Part shown: positions 9,191 through 18,320 of the stretch, one piece after another
Numbering within the stretch: position 1 is the stretch's first letter
Layout of the letters: every line of letters starts with the position of its first letter
Source of the DNA: Archangium violaceum Cb vi76
GTDB taxonomy: Bacteria > Myxococcota > Myxococcia > Myxococcales > Myxococcaceae
Assembly (NCBI RefSeq): GCF_000733295.1
Contig: NZ_JPMI01000025.1
Location: forward strand, 1-64,000
Direction: 5' to 3'
Length of the DNA: 64,000 nucleotides
The notes under the pieces: generated by a model
What the model saw: only the letters and a program-made list of their open reading frames with translations
Told to the model about the DNA's origin: nothing
The model's database searches: none
Translations under genes and position numbers: made by a program

Positions 9191-10117
9191 ATGCCCACCT
9201 CCCCCATCCCACGTGCCGCGCCCTGGTGGGTCGAGCGCGCCGAGACCCTCCTGGACACGAAGGACCTGCCCACGCTGGGCCTGGGTGCGCTGTGGGAGCT
9301 CTTCGAGCGGTTCTCCTTCGTGAAGGAGAACGTGGAGCCGGACCTCCTCCTCCTCGATGTGCAGGCGCGTCCGGAGCTCCAGGCCCTCTGGGCAGCACTG
9401 GAGGCGCGAGCCCTCTCGGTGACCGAGGCGCTGGATGCGGCCGGAGACGAGGTCGCCCAGCAGCTTCGCACGGGAGCCCTCACGGCTGCTCACTTCCGGG
9501 AGCGGTGGGAAGGGTTTGGTTTCACCGAGGCGGAGGGCCGCGCGAGCACCGCGGCGGATGACTGGCTCGAGGGCCTGCTACGCATCACCCGCATCACCAC
9601 CGGCCAGGACCGGCCTCCATTCGGTCAGGTGAACATGGCCTCGCGGGCCCACCGCATCTCCGACTTCCTCTCCCTCATCAATCCCGGGAAGCGCGACACG
9701 GTCTATGACCTCGGCTGCGGCAACGGGAAGTTCGCCATCACCGTGGCCGCGAGCTCCTCGGCCCGGGTCAAGGGAGTGGAGTACGGCCAGACGTACGTCG
9801 AGTCCGCGCGCCGCACCGCCGAGCGTTTCACGCTGCCGAACCTGGAGTTCATCCACGCGGATGTCCGCGATGTGGACATGTCGGACGGTACCGCCTTCTA
9901 TCTGTACTTCCCCTTCTGGGGAGAAGTGGCGCACGCGGTGGCTCGGGTGTTGGGGGGCATCGCGCGAGCCCGGGACATCACCGTGTACGCCTCGGGCCCT
10001 CGCCACGACTATGGCGAGCACTTCCTCGAGCAGGTGTCGCAGGGGGCGCTGTGTCTCGCACCGCACCGCATGGACTTCGCGGATGTGATGGTCCTGCGCA
10101 GCGCCGCCTTCGCGTGA
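9191..10117 (+). CDS. SAM-dependent class I methyltransferase (DOT1-like fold)
   Basis: A 308-residue protein. The open frame extends upstream into the P450 gene, but ATG 9191 is the first start past that gene and begins the conserved part. A helical ~140-residue N-terminal region precedes a Rossmann methyltransferase core: motif I YDLGCGNGKFA near residue 175, then GVEYGQTYVESAR and the acidic-loop region HADVRDVDM. Motif order resembles DOT1/histone-methylation-type enzymes, which in bacteria have diverse or unknown substrates. No membrane segment or signal peptide is seen. Substrate unknown. Confidence 0.7.
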   Translation: MPTSPIPRAAPWWVERAETLLDTKDLPTLGLGALWELFERFSFVKENVEPDLLLLDVQARPELQALWAALEARALSVTEALDAAGDEVAQQLRTGALTAAHFRERWEGFGFTEAEGRASTAADDWLEGLLRITRITTGQDRPPFGQVNMASRAHRISDFLSLINPGKRDTVYDLGCGNGKFAITVAASSSARVKGVEYGQTYVESARRTAERFTLPNLEFIHADVRDVDMSDGTAFYLYFPFWGEVAHAVARVLGGIARARDITVYASGPRHDYGEHFLEQVSQGALCLAPHRMDFADVMVLRSAAFA

Positions 10118-10144
10118 GGGAGCCAGAAAGCCCCCCCATCTTTC

Positions 10145-11767
10145 CTATGCGCCTGACTGCATCTTCTCCCGCAGCCAGGTCTCGAGCTCGGAGATGGCGA
10201 CGCGCTCCTGCGCCATGCTGTCACGGTGGCGCACGGTGACGGTGTTCTTGAGCGCCGTGTCGTTGCCTTCACCGAGCGTGTCGAAGTCCACCGTGATGCA
10301 GAACGGTGTGCCGATCTCGTCCTGGCGCCGGTAGAGCTTTCCGATCGCTCCGGTGTCGTCGTAGACGATGCGCATCGCACCGGTCGACTGGAGCTTCCTC
10401 CGGATGCTCTTCGCGGTGCTGACGATCTCCGGGTGGTTCTTCTTGAGCGGAAGCACCGCCACCTTGATGGGCGCCAGGTGCGGCTTGAAGTGCAGCACCG
10501 TCCGGTAGAACTCATCCACCACCGGGTCCACCTGGCCGCGCAGCTTCTTCGCCACCTCGATGCTCTCCGCGCCGGGCATCGACAGCAGCCCCGTGATGGA
10601 CGGCAGCCGCTCGCCGAGCGCCTGGGCGATCCGCTCGCCCTCGGCCAGGAGGGCCTCCTTGGCCTGGGCCGGAATCTTGTCGTTGCGGCCCACCGACTTG
10701 AGGAACGTGCCGAGCGCCTCCTGCACCGGCTTCAAGCGGTCCGCCGGGGCGGGCTTCACCTGCTCCTCCGCGTAGGCCTCGCTCAAGAGCGCGAGCACCC
10801 CGCGGTCCACGCCAGCCGACGGCTCGATCACGAAGGGCACCACGTGCTGCTTCGTCTCGGGGTCGAAATACGTGAGCTTGTCGGTGCTGTGCGAATTGGG
10901 GCTGACGCGCGCCCTCAATCCGAGCGCGCCCTGGTCCTTGCTGTGCGAGCCCAGGTCGTAGTCGGTACGGTTGGCGATGCCCTCGAGCTCTTCCAGCCCA
11001 TGCGGGAAGCGGTAGAGCAGGTCCACCGTCGCCTTGGCGTAGTGGGCGAGCTCCTCGGGCTTCTGGTGGTACGGCTCGAGGTTCCGCCGGGACAGACCCA
11101 CGGACAGCCACCAGTTGATCCGATCCTCCACCCACTTCTCGTGCCACGCCTCGTCCTCGCCCGGACGAACGAAGAACTCGATCTCCATCTGCTCGAACTC
11201 GCGAACCCGGAAGATGAAGTTGCGCGGGGTGATCTCGTTGCGGAACGCCTTGCCGATCTGCGCGATGCCGAACGGGAGCTTGCGCGACGTGGAGTCGAGC
11301 ACGTGCTTGAAGTTGACGAAGATGCCCTGCGCCGTCTCGGGCCGAAGGTACGAGAACGACTCGGGGTCCGGCACGGGCCCGATCTGCGTCTTGAACATCA
11401 AGTTGAACGGACGCGGCTCGGTGAGATCCGTCGACGCGCAATTCGGGCACTTGCCGGAGATCTGATCCGCACGCCACCGCATCTTGCAGTTCTTGCAGTC
11501 GACCATCGGGTCCACGAAGGTCTCTTCGTGGCCGGAGTAGCGCCAGGTCAGCTTGTTCATCAGGATGGCCGCGTCGATCCCCTCCATGTCCTCGCGCTCC
11601 CAGACATTGGCGCGCCACCACGCGAGCTTGAGGTTGTTCTTCAGCTCGACGCCGAGCGGACCGTAGTCATAGGTGCCCTGAAGACCGCCGTATACCGCCG
11701 AGCCAGGAAAGATGAATCCCCGGCGCTTACACAGGGAAACCAACTGCTCCATCGTCTGCGCGGCCAT
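10145..11767 (-). CDS. glyS: glycyl-tRNA synthetase, dimeric single-chain type
   Basis: A 540-residue class II synthetase of the alpha2 type found in archaea, eukaryotes and some bacteria, not the alpha2beta2 form. Diagnostic sequences include [12 protein letters not shown] at the N-terminus, a zinc-binding [10 protein letters not shown]...CPNC segment (~90-115), motif 2 in [10 protein letters not shown], and [13 protein letters not shown]. An anticodon-binding domain occupies the last ~130 residues ([13 protein letters not shown] onward). It charges tRNA-Gly in the cytoplasm and is a housekeeping gene. It is convergent with the methyltransferase gene and divergent from the TIR-SLOG unit. Confidence 0.95.
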   Translation of the reverse strand: MAAQTMEQLVSLCKRRGFIFPGSAVYGGLQGTYDYGPLGVELKNNLKLAWWRANVWEREDMEGIDAAILMNKLTWRYSGHEETFVDPMVDCKNCKMRWRADQISGKCPNCASTDLTEPRPFNLMFKTQIGPVPDPESFSYLRPETAQGIFVNFKHVLDSTSRKLPFGIAQIGKAFRNEITPRNFIFRVREFEQMEIEFFVRPGEDEAWHEKWVEDRINWWLSVGLSRRNLEPYHQKPEELAHYAKATVDLLYRFPHGLEELEGIANRTDYDLGSHSKDQGALGLRARVSPNSHSTDKLTYFDPETKQHVVPFVIEPSAGVDRGVLALLSEAYAEEQVKPAPADRLKPVQEALGTFLKSVGRNDKIPAQAKEALLAEGERIAQALGERLPSITGLLSMPGAESIEVAKKLRGQVDPVVDEFYRTVLHFKPHLAPIKVAVLPLKKNHPEIVSTAKSIRRKLQSTGAMRIVYDDTGAIGKLYRRQDEIGTPFCITVDFDTLGEGNDTALKNTVTVRHRDSMAQERVAISELETWLREKMQSGA

Positions 11768-11861
11768 CCGTGTATCGCTCCTTCACCTGCCAGATTGGCG
11801 GGGCGGTCAGCCTACACCGATTGGAAAAGAGGAACGGATTCCGGCTACCCTATCCCGTCCA

Positions 11862-12362
11862 ATGGCCACTGGACTCACCGACCCCGCCCGGATCAAGTCA
11901 TACAAGTTCTCCATTCCTTTCGTGGGCGAAATGCAGTGGGAGCCCGACCCGACCCAGCGGCGCGCGGCCTGGGCCCTCTATGTCGAGCTCGTCACGCGCA
12001 CCTCGACCCAGCCCCTCGACCTGGATCTGGGGCTCATCCGCGAGGCCCTCAACTCACTCAACGGCATCTTCTCCACGACGCGGCAGATCCTGCGCGAGTC
12101 AGGACCCGCGGTGGGCGCCGGGCCGAACACCGTCGGCGGCGTCGCCATCGCCGTGCTCAACAAGGGGCTGCGCCCCTTCCTCTCCAAGTGGCATCCCCTG
12201 CTCCAGGCGTATGAGACGCAGCGGCCCCCCAGCACCTCGCCCAAGGAGTGGGAGAAGCAGTGGGACAAGGAGGCCCGGCTGCGCGGCGAGTTGGAAGCGC
12301 TGCGCGGCGACCTGGAGAAGTACGCCCAGGCCCTCGCGGAGATGGCGGGCATCAACGACTGA
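11862..12362 (+). CDS. 166-residue unknown protein, putative partner of the TIR-SLOG protein
   Basis: Start ATG 11862 was chosen because earlier in-frame codons overlap the divergent synthetase gene and look non-coding. The protein is soluble and mostly helical. An N-terminal block (SYKFSIPFVGEMQWEPDP, then AAWALYVELVTR) is followed by a helix-rich middle (LNSLNGIFSTTRQILRESG), a small hydrophobic patch (VGGVAIAVLNKGLRPF), and a charged coiled-coil-like C-terminus (~130-162, LRGELEALRGDLEKYAQ). No signal peptide or catalytic motif is visible. It lies 33 bp upstream of the TIR gene on the same strand, so the two are probably one transcription unit. I recognise no family; a regulator, sensor or chaperone of the effector is an inference from context. 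Confidence 0.75.
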   Translation: MATGLTDPARIKSYKFSIPFVGEMQWEPDPTQRRAAWALYVELVTRTSTQPLDLDLGLIREALNSLNGIFSTTRQILRESGPAVGAGPNTVGGVAIAVLNKGLRPFLSKWHPLLQAYETQRPPSTSPKEWEKQWDKEARLRGELEALRGDLEKYAQALAEMAGIND

Positions 12363-12395
12363 AGTGATTCCACGACGACAGGAGCCCCACCGTTG

Positions 12396-14522
12396 ATGTC
12401 GACGCCCACCTACCACCCCAGCCTGGCGCTGTACGTGGTCTGGCACCCGGGTGCTCCCGCGGTGTCGCCTCCGCCAGAGGCCGGGCAGCTCGCCCACGCA
12501 CTCCACGCCCATTTCCACCGGGACGCCAGGCGGCTCCTCTCCCGGGGCCTCGGCATCCCCGTCTTCTTCCGCGGCGTCCCGACGACGCCCGGCGGTCCTC
12601 CAGCGGACATCCCCCTGGACGACGCCGAGCACACCGTCGTCATCCTGCTCATCGATGACACCTTCATCATCGACCCGGCCTGGGAGCAGTACGCCCTGCG
12701 GCTCCACCAGAGGGTGGCGGGCCACGCCCCCGGCAAGCACCTGCTCCTGCCCGTGCAGATGGGCGCGAACCGGCTGGAGCTCGGGACACGCAACGCCATC
12801 CGGCTCACGGCGAGCGCGCCCCTGGAGCGCGAGCGGCAGCTGACCCTCTCCATCACCCACGAGCTGTGCCGCCTGCTGCTGGGCCATCAACCCGCTCGGA
12901 ACGGTGCCGGCCAGACGCCCCTCAGCTCCGCTCCCGTGAAGCTCTTCCTCAGTCACGCCAAACTGGATGGTCAGCAGCTCGCCGAGAAGCTCCACCAGTA
13001 CCTGAGCTCGTCGCGCAGCATTGGCGTGGAGACCTTCTTCGACTCACGCGACATCCCCGCGGGCTCGGACTTCGCCCAGGAAATCGAGGGCAATGTCGAG
13101 CGCAGCGCCCTGGTGGTCCTCCAGACGGATGCCTATTCCTCGCGCCCCTGGTGCCGCCGCGAGGTGCTCACCGCCAAGCGCCTGGGCTGCCCGGTGGTCG
13201 TGGTCAACGCCATCACCTCCGAGGAGGAGCGCTCGTTCCCCTACCTGGGCAACACTCCGTCGCTGCGCTGGGAGCCCCAGGGCGCGGACCGGGCCCGGGA
13301 CGTGCTCGACATGGCACTGCGCGAGGTGCTGCGGGCCACCTACATGCGATTCCACCTGCGGAGCCTTCAGCGGATGGGGTGGATTCCCGCCCAGGCCGAG
13401 CTACAGCCCCGGCTGCCAGAAGTCATCACCTGCCTGGCCCCCTCCACGCTGGGCGCCTCCCAGGAGGACTCCACGCTGGTGGTATACCCGGACCCGCCGC
13501 TGGGCCAGGAGGAGCTGGAGCTCCTGGCCGAGGCCAACCCGCGATTGCGCCTGAGCACCCCCACGGCCCTGGCCATGGGCGGCACCTTCGCGAGCGGCCC
13601 CCGGACCCTGGACAAGCGCAAGGTGGCCCTGTCCACCTCCGAGAGCGCGGAGCTACCGGGGCTGGGGCTGGAGCAGGAGCACCTGGATGTGGCGTGGTTG
13701 GAGTTCGTCCGTCACCTGCTGGCGGCCGGCTCCACCGTGCTCTACGGAGGGGACCTGCGCAGCGGCGGCTTCACGGAGGCGCTGGTGGACCTCGTGATGG
13801 AGCACCGCCGCTCGGCACGGGAGCTGGAGGGCAGCATCGTCAGCTACATCGCCTGGCCCTGGTCCATGGAGGTCTCCGCGGCAAGCGAGGCCCAGCTGGT
13901 GCCGAAGCTGCGCTTCCGCAAGCTCACCGAGGACACGGGGATGTCCCCCGAGGAGCAACAGGTGCGCCGGGTCCGGCTGGGCTCCCTGGCCAGGCCCACG
14001 GATGGCACGGTGGAGGACCAGCACGTGCTGGCGCTGAACCTGACGGCGATGCGCGGGACGATGGCCCAGGAGTCCCACGCGAGCATCCTGCTCGGGGGCC
14101 GGATGCGGGGCTTCCGGGGAACGATGCCCGGGCTGGTGGAGGAGGCCTGGCTGACGATGAAGGACCAGCGGCCCCTCTACGTGGTGGGCGGATTTGGGGG
14201 CTGCTCGCGAGCCATCGCCAACGCGCTCCTGGGACAGCCGGCTCCGGGCCTGGAGCTCGCGGCGAGGGAAGACTCCGCGCGGGCGCTCGTGGAGTACCGG
14301 CGCGAGCTGGGCATGCCCGCGGGCAACACCCAGGTACCCGAGGACACCCATGCCGCGGAGCAGTTCTTCCGTGCCCGGGGTCTGGCCGGCCTGAACAACG
14401 GGCTGAGCGAGGAGGAGAACCGCCGCCTCATGGTGACGCCGCACGTGCCGGAGATGATCTTCCTGGTGCTCAAGGGGCTGTCGCGACTGCCCGAGCCCGG
14501 CCGGCCCGCGCTTCCAGCATGA
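12396..14522 (+). CDS. TIR-like/TIR/SLOG-domain protein, predicted defence NADase
   Basis: A 708-residue protein with three parts. Residues 1-175 are a divergent alpha/beta unit with TIR-like strand spacing (LALYVVWHPG, GIPVFFRGVP, TVVILLIDDTF, KHLLLPVQM). Residues ~181-300 are a canonical TIR domain: VKLFLSHAK, TFFDSRDIPAGSDFAQEI, ALVVLQTDAY and a WxxxE motif WCRRE with candidate catalytic E256. Residues ~355-700 are a SLOG (LOG/TRPM-like nucleotide-binding) fold: STSESAELPGLG, VLYGGDLRSGGFTEALVDL from 448, LYVVGGFGGCSRAIANALL from 594. Bacterial TIRs cleave NAD+ and SLOG domains bind nucleotides, so a self-sensing NADase effector is likely. No membrane segments. ATG 12396 is preceded by AGGAG; an in-frame TTG lies one codon earlier. 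Confidence 0.85.
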   Translation: MSTPTYHPSLALYVVWHPGAPAVSPPPEAGQLAHALHAHFHRDARRLLSRGLGIPVFFRGVPTTPGGPPADIPLDDAEHTVVILLIDDTFIIDPAWEQYALRLHQRVAGHAPGKHLLLPVQMGANRLELGTRNAIRLTASAPLERERQLTLSITHELCRLLLGHQPARNGAGQTPLSSAPVKLFLSHAKLDGQQLAEKLHQYLSSSRSIGVETFFDSRDIPAGSDFAQEIEGNVERSALVVLQTDAYSSRPWCRREVLTAKRLGCPVVVVNAITSEEERSFPYLGNTPSLRWEPQGADRARDVLDMALREVLRATYMRFHLRSLQRMGWIPAQAELQPRLPEVITCLAPSTLGASQEDSTLVVYPDPPLGQEELELLAEANPRLRLSTPTALAMGGTFASGPRTLDKRKVALSTSESAELPGLGLEQEHLDVAWLEFVRHLLAAGSTVLYGGDLRSGGFTEALVDLVMEHRRSARELEGSIVSYIAWPWSMEVSAASEAQLVPKLRFRKLTEDTGMSPEEQQVRRVRLGSLARPTDGTVEDQHVLALNLTAMRGTMAQESHASILLGGRMRGFRGTMPGLVEEAWLTMKDQRPLYVVGGFGGCSRAIANALLGQPAPGLELAAREDSARALVEYRRELGMPAGNTQVPEDTHAAEQFFRARGLAGLNNGLSEEENRRLMVTPHVPEMIFLVLKGLSRLPEPGRPALPA

Positions 14523-14567
14523 CGCGGAAGTAGACGTCATCGAACAGGTGGCCTACCGGCATCCCCG

Positions 14568-14589
14568 CCGCTCGTGCATCGGCGAGCGG
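14568..14589 (+). terminator. hairpin after the TIR-SLOG gene
   Basis: CCGCTCG and CGAGCGG form a perfect 7-bp stem around an 8-nt loop, 45 bp after the TIR-SLOG stop. There is no poly-T tail. The rest of 14523-14755 has no convincing gene and probably holds the promoter of the glucanase gene. Confidence 0.4.
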
Positions 14590-14755
14590 GATGTCGCCGC
14601 GCCCTCATCCGTGGGTTGTGCCGCGTTGCGTCGCTCGAATTCCGTGACCTCTCCCTTGTCTTTCTTCGGACAGTGGATAAAGTCGGCGATGGCGCGTTTT
14701 ACAACTCTGGCGCGGAATCCCCCTCCCCTTCGTTTCACCTTCCTGAGGACCCCCT

Positions 14756-16108
14756 ATGAATCCTCGCAAGCTTCATTTCCGTTTCCTGGCCACGTGCTGT
14801 CTCGCCGCCCTCCAGGGGTGCGCGATGGATCCTTCCGCGCTCCCCGAGGAGGTTGACCTCGGGAGCCACGAGCAGGCGGAGCTGGGCTACAACCCGGGCG
14901 CCGGCTGGAACCTCGTCTGGCAGGACGAGTTCGACGGCACGGCCGTCAACGGCAACAACTGGACCGTGCTGACGAGCAACTGGGACCCCGTCACCAACAA
15001 CTGCAACTTCGGCACGGGCGAGCTGGAGTTCCCCCGGGCGCAGAACGTCACGGTGGGCGGCGGCAAGCTCGTCATCACCGCCGAGCGCACGAGCGACAAC
15101 CCCGTGGACTCGCGGTGCACCGGCTATGGCGCGCGCTCCTTCTACTCCGGCCGCCTGCACACCAAGGGCAAGGTGGAGCGGCGGTACGGGAAGGTCGCCG
15201 CCAGCATCAAGATTCCCTCGGGCTACGGCATGTGGCCGGCCTTCTGGACGCTGGGCGCCAACATCTCCAACGTCGGGTGGCCGAGCAGCGGGGAGATAGA
15301 CATCCTGGAGTGGCACTCCAATGAGCCCACGTGGATGAAGTCCGCCACGCATTGGTACAACGGCGGGCAGGCGGACTGGGGCACGGGCCAGAGCGGCGGC
15401 TACAACCTGGCCGACTCCTTCCACACCTACGAGGTGGAGTGGACGGCCAGCAGCATGGTGTTCCGTCTGGACGGCCAGCGCGTGGGCGCCACGTACTACC
15501 ACAACGAGACCGAGTTCCAGCAGCCGCACTACCTCATCCTGAACCTGGCGCTGGGCGGCAACTGGTACGGCCACCCGAGCCCCGCCAGCATCGCGCTGCC
15601 CGCGGGCACGAGGAAGACGATGGAGGTGGAGTGGGTGCGCTGGTACCAGCAGGGCGGCTCCAGCGGTGTCTCGCTCACCAACCCGGGCTTCGAGTCGGGC
15701 ATGACGGGCTGGGCCACCTGGAGCCCCAACGGCACCGAGGCCGCGGACTTCTCCGAGACGTACAACGGCGGCCACTCGGGCGCCTACCACCTGACGCACT
15801 GGAGCGGTTCGCCCTTCGAGGTGTGGACGTACCAGACGCGTACGGGGCTCGCGACGGGCAACTACAAGGTGCGCGCGTGGGTGCGCAAGGGAGGCGGCTT
15901 CGACATCGCGCGGCTGCAGGCGAAGACGTGCGGCTCGTGCGGGCCTGTCTCCACGGACCTGGGCACGTACGGCAACTGGACACTGGTGGAGACGCCCGCC
16001 ATCTACGTCTCCGGTGGCTACCTCGAGCTGGGCTTCCACACCCGCGCCAGCGTGGGCAACTCGGCCAACTTCATCCACATGGATGATGTGGAGTTGATCC
16101 GCTTGTAA
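14756..16108 (+). CDS. secreted GH16 endo-beta-1,3(4)-glucanase lipoprotein
   Basis: A 450-residue protein with a type II signal peptide: positively charged start, hydrophobic core and lipobox LQGC at ~19-22. The mature part begins with a GH16 jelly-roll (~45-300; NLVWQDEFDG). The catalytic signature is GEIDILE, giving nucleophile E180, helper D182 and acid/base E185. A C-terminal ~150-residue carbohydrate-binding-like beta domain follows (LTNPGFESGMTGWATWS), resembling CBM4/9-type modules. The family hydrolyses laminarin or lichenan, which fits a predator attacking fungal or algal glucans. Monocistronic, with a strong hairpin after the stop. Confidence 0.9.
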   Translation: MNPRKLHFRFLATCCLAALQGCAMDPSALPEEVDLGSHEQAELGYNPGAGWNLVWQDEFDGTAVNGNNWTVLTSNWDPVTNNCNFGTGELEFPRAQNVTVGGGKLVITAERTSDNPVDSRCTGYGARSFYSGRLHTKGKVERRYGKVAASIKIPSGYGMWPAFWTLGANISNVGWPSSGEIDILEWHSNEPTWMKSATHWYNGGQADWGTGQSGGYNLADSFHTYEVEWTASSMVFRLDGQRVGATYYHNETEFQQPHYLILNLALGGNWYGHPSPASIALPAGTRKTMEVEWVRWYQQGGSSGVSLTNPGFESGMTGWATWSPNGTEAADFSETYNGGHSGAYHLTHWSGSPFEVWTYQTRTGLATGNYKVRAWVRKGGGFDIARLQAKTCGSCGPVSTDLGTYGNWTLVETPAIYVSGGYLELGFHTRASVGNSANFIHMDDVELIRL

Positions 16109-16121
16109 AGCCAGGCGGGGA

Positions 16122-16159
16122 GGTTGGGCACCTCATACCAAGGTATGGGTTGCCCAACC
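16122..16159 (+). terminator. long inverted repeat after the glucanase gene
   Basis: Arms 16122-16139 (starts GGTTGGGCA) and 16142-16159 (ends TGCCCAACC) match at 16 of 18 positions around a 2-nt centre, 13 bp after the stop. It is a strong hairpin without a U-tract and a likely terminator. Between it and the next gene (16160-16510), a 67-codon frame at 16206-16409 begins with a hydrolase-like LVLIHGV strand and then degenerates; I see no supported gene there. Confidence 0.6.
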
Positions 16160-16510
16160 CCACGTAGAATGGCCTTGGGCGCGCGACCGGCGCATCCTGT
16201 TCGCCATGACGTTTCCCACCCCGTCGAAGACGCTCGTCCTCATCCACGGCGTCGAGGAGGACTGGGAAGAGGTGGCTGACTTCGTCCTCGACTGGGCCGT
16301 CGATGCGGCCCGGGCCACCGCGCCCACCCACGCCGGTTTGGGTCGTCCAGCCCAACGTACAAAAGACGGCACGAAGGCCCGTCATCATAATCACTCTCGA
16401 GCTTCGTGAAGGTGAGGCCACCGCGAGCCTGCCCTCACGCCAGCCAACCGCCCGCTCGAAGTGAGCCCATGCCGACACAGAGTTGCCTTTCACCCGGAGG
16501 CTCCTCCTCC

Positions 16511-17383
16511 ATGACCCGGAGCTCTCATATGCCATCCCCCATCCCTACCGCCGTCAACACGCCCACCCGCTTCGTCGAGCTGAAGGGGCGCCGCCTCGCC
16601 TATCGTGACCTCGGCCAGGGCGTACCCATCATCCTGTGCCTGCGGTTTCGCGGCATTCTGGATTCGTGGGACCCCGCCTTCCTCGATGCGCTGGCGGCCC
16701 ACCACCGCGTCATCACCTTCGACTATTCCGGCCTGGGCCAGTCCACCGGCACGCCCAGCTATGTGCGCACGAAGATGGCACAAGATGCCGTCGACCTGGC
16801 CGACGCGCTCGGCCTGGAGCGCTTCGTCATCGGTGGCTGGTCACTGGGTGGGATCGCGGCCCAGGTGGTGGCGCGCCTGCACCCCCAGCGCGTCATCAAG
16901 GCCCTCCTGATTGGCACCACCCCGCCAGGCAGGGTGCGCGTGCCGGCGAAGCCCATCTTCTTCGAGCGCGCCTTGAAGCCAGTGAACGACCTGGATGATG
17001 AGACCGTGCTGTTCTTCCATCCGGAGTCAGAGAAGTCCCGCGCCGCCGCCGTGGCATCCCACCATCGCATCGCGGCGCGCACGACGGATACCAGTCCGGC
17101 GATTCCCATCGACACCGTCCTGAGGCTGTTGGCCGAGACCAAGGGCGATGATGTCTTCGTGGATGACAACGGCTACCGCGACTTCCTCGAGACGACGGAC
17201 ATCCCCATGCTGGTCATCTCCGGAGACCAGGAGATCGTCTTCCCGGTCGAGAACTGGTTCGACCTGACGCCGCGGACGAAGTCGGTCCACCTGATGGTGT
17301 TCCCGCAGATGGGCCATGGCCCTCAGCACGAGGCGCCGCAAGTCTGTGCCGACCTGATCGCCAGTTTCATCCGGAACTTCTGA
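16511..17383 (+). CDS. alpha/beta hydrolase
   Basis: A 290-residue alpha/beta-hydrolase. The nucleophile elbow is GGWSLGG and the general-base His lies near the end in QMGHGPQHEAP; the acid is probably in SGDQEIVFPVENW. The usual oxyanion HG after strand 3 is replaced by IILCLRFRGILDSWDP, a variant seen in some hydrolases of this type. It is cytoplasmic with no signal peptide. ATG 16511 has GGAGG 10 bp upstream; ATG 16529 is almost as good (GGAG at 8 bp) and would remove six residues. Substrate unknown. Convergent with the next gene. Confidence 0.8.
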   Translation: MTRSSHMPSPIPTAVNTPTRFVELKGRRLAYRDLGQGVPIILCLRFRGILDSWDPAFLDALAAHHRVITFDYSGLGQSTGTPSYVRTKMAQDAVDLADALGLERFVIGGWSLGGIAAQVVARLHPQRVIKALLIGTTPPGRVRVPAKPIFFERALKPVNDLDDETVLFFHPESEKSRAAAVASHHRIAARTTDTSPAIPIDTVLRLLAETKGDDVFVDDNGYRDFLETTDIPMLVISGDQEIVFPVENWFDLTPRTKSVHLMVFPQMGHGPQHEAPQVCADLIASFIRNF

Positions 17384-17420
17384 GGACCCACCCAGGCACC
17401 CGGCACGGACCGTGCGCGGT

Positions 17421-18308
17421 TCAGACGGCCCGGGCCGCGGACCGGCTGGCATTTGAAGCGTCCTTGACGAACTCCGCCAGCACGGCCTCGAAGTCCGCTC
17501 TCGCTTCGAGGAATGGCAGGTGCCCCACGTTGGAGAACCACGTGCATCGGGCCGTGCGTGCACGTGCCAGCACCACCTCCGAGCTCATGGCCGGGAGAAC
17601 CACCTGATCGAGCCCGCCATGCAGCACGGCCAACGGACAACCACAGCGCTCGAGCTCCACCGAATAGTCTTCCGCGCGCGACAGGAGCGCGCGGCGGACA
17701 TGCAGCGGCACACGCAGCATGGTGCGAACGCTCTCCTCGGCCAGCTTCGGGTCCATCCGTCGCGCCGCGCAAGCATCGAAGAAGGAGCGCGCCGCTGCCT
17801 CGTAGGACTCCACGTCCTCCGCCAGCAGGCCGCGTGCGTTCGCGAGCATGCCCGGTCCGAACAAGGCGCGGGCGGGCCTTCCCGTCCTCAGCGACGCGGC
17901 CACGAAGAAGAGTCCGCCCAGGGCCGCGTCCCCGTGGTGCCGGAGATAGTCGCCGACGACGACCCCCCCGTACGACCAGGCGGCCACGACGGGCCGCTCC
18001 AGGCCGAGCTTCTGGATGACCGCCTGGAGATCATCGGCGAAGTGAACGCCGTTCACGTACGGCTCGTCCCCTTCGGGCTTGTCCGAGTCGCCGTGTCCGC
18101 GCAAATCGACCGCGACGAGGCGATGGTTCCGCGCGAGACCGCCCTGGAGGACCGCCTCCCAGCTCTGGCGGCTCTGGGCGAAGCCATGCACGAAGAGCAC
18201 GGACGGAGCCCCTGATGAAGGGCCCGTCTCACTCACCGCGAGCCGAACGCCACCCGGACCTTCGACGAATGAAGTGCGTAGCATGCCGCCGCGAGCCAGT
18301 ACGCGCAT
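17421..18308 (-). CDS. alpha/beta hydrolase of the GntR-linked catabolic locus
   Basis: A 295-residue hydrolase with oxyanion motif VLFVHGFAQSRQSWE, the typical GHGDSDKP segment, nucleophile in AWSYGG (Ala in place of the first Gly of GxSxG), and His near the end in NVGHLPFLEA. The fold resembles meta-cleavage-product hydrolases and haloperoxidase-like esterases. It begins 12 bp downstream of the GntR gene on the same strand and is probably cotranscribed with it. Next to a FAH-family and a VOC-family enzyme it may hydrolyse a ring-cleavage product. A second in-frame ATG at 18284 is possible. Confidence 0.75.
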   Translation of the reverse strand: MRVLARGGMLRTSFVEGPGGVRLAVSETGPSSGAPSVLFVHGFAQSRQSWEAVLQGGLARNHRLVAVDLRGHGDSDKPEGDEPYVNGVHFADDLQAVIQKLGLERPVVAAWSYGGVVVGDYLRHHGDAALGGLFFVAASLRTGRPARALFGPGMLANARGLLAEDVESYEAAARSFFDACAARRMDPKLAEESVRTMLRVPLHVRRALLSRAEDYSVELERCGCPLAVLHGGLDQVVLPAMSSEVVLARARTARCTWFSNVGHLPFLEARADFEAVLAEFVKDASNASRSAARAV

Positions 18309-18320
18309 GCGGCCGGGGCG

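Noticed and set aside
5806-9483. Minus-strand open frame of 1225 codons across the P450 gene
   Set aside because: Shadow of the high-GC P450 gene; His/Arg/Gly-rich composition with no domain, while the plus strand encodes a complete known enzyme.
10226-12214. Plus-strand open frame of 662 codons opposite the glycyl-tRNA synthetase
   Set aside because: Antisense shadow of a clearly conserved gene.
12396-14522. Classical Thoeris ThsA
   Set aside because: ThsA has an N-terminal SIR2 or TIR-membrane module and a separate ThsB TIR protein; here TIR and SLOG are fused behind another alpha/beta region and the partner is not a TIR.
16206-16409. 67-codon plus-strand frame beginning like a hydrolase (LVLIHGV)
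   Set aside because: No ribosome site, low-complexity second half and no complete domain; possibly a degraded fragment.
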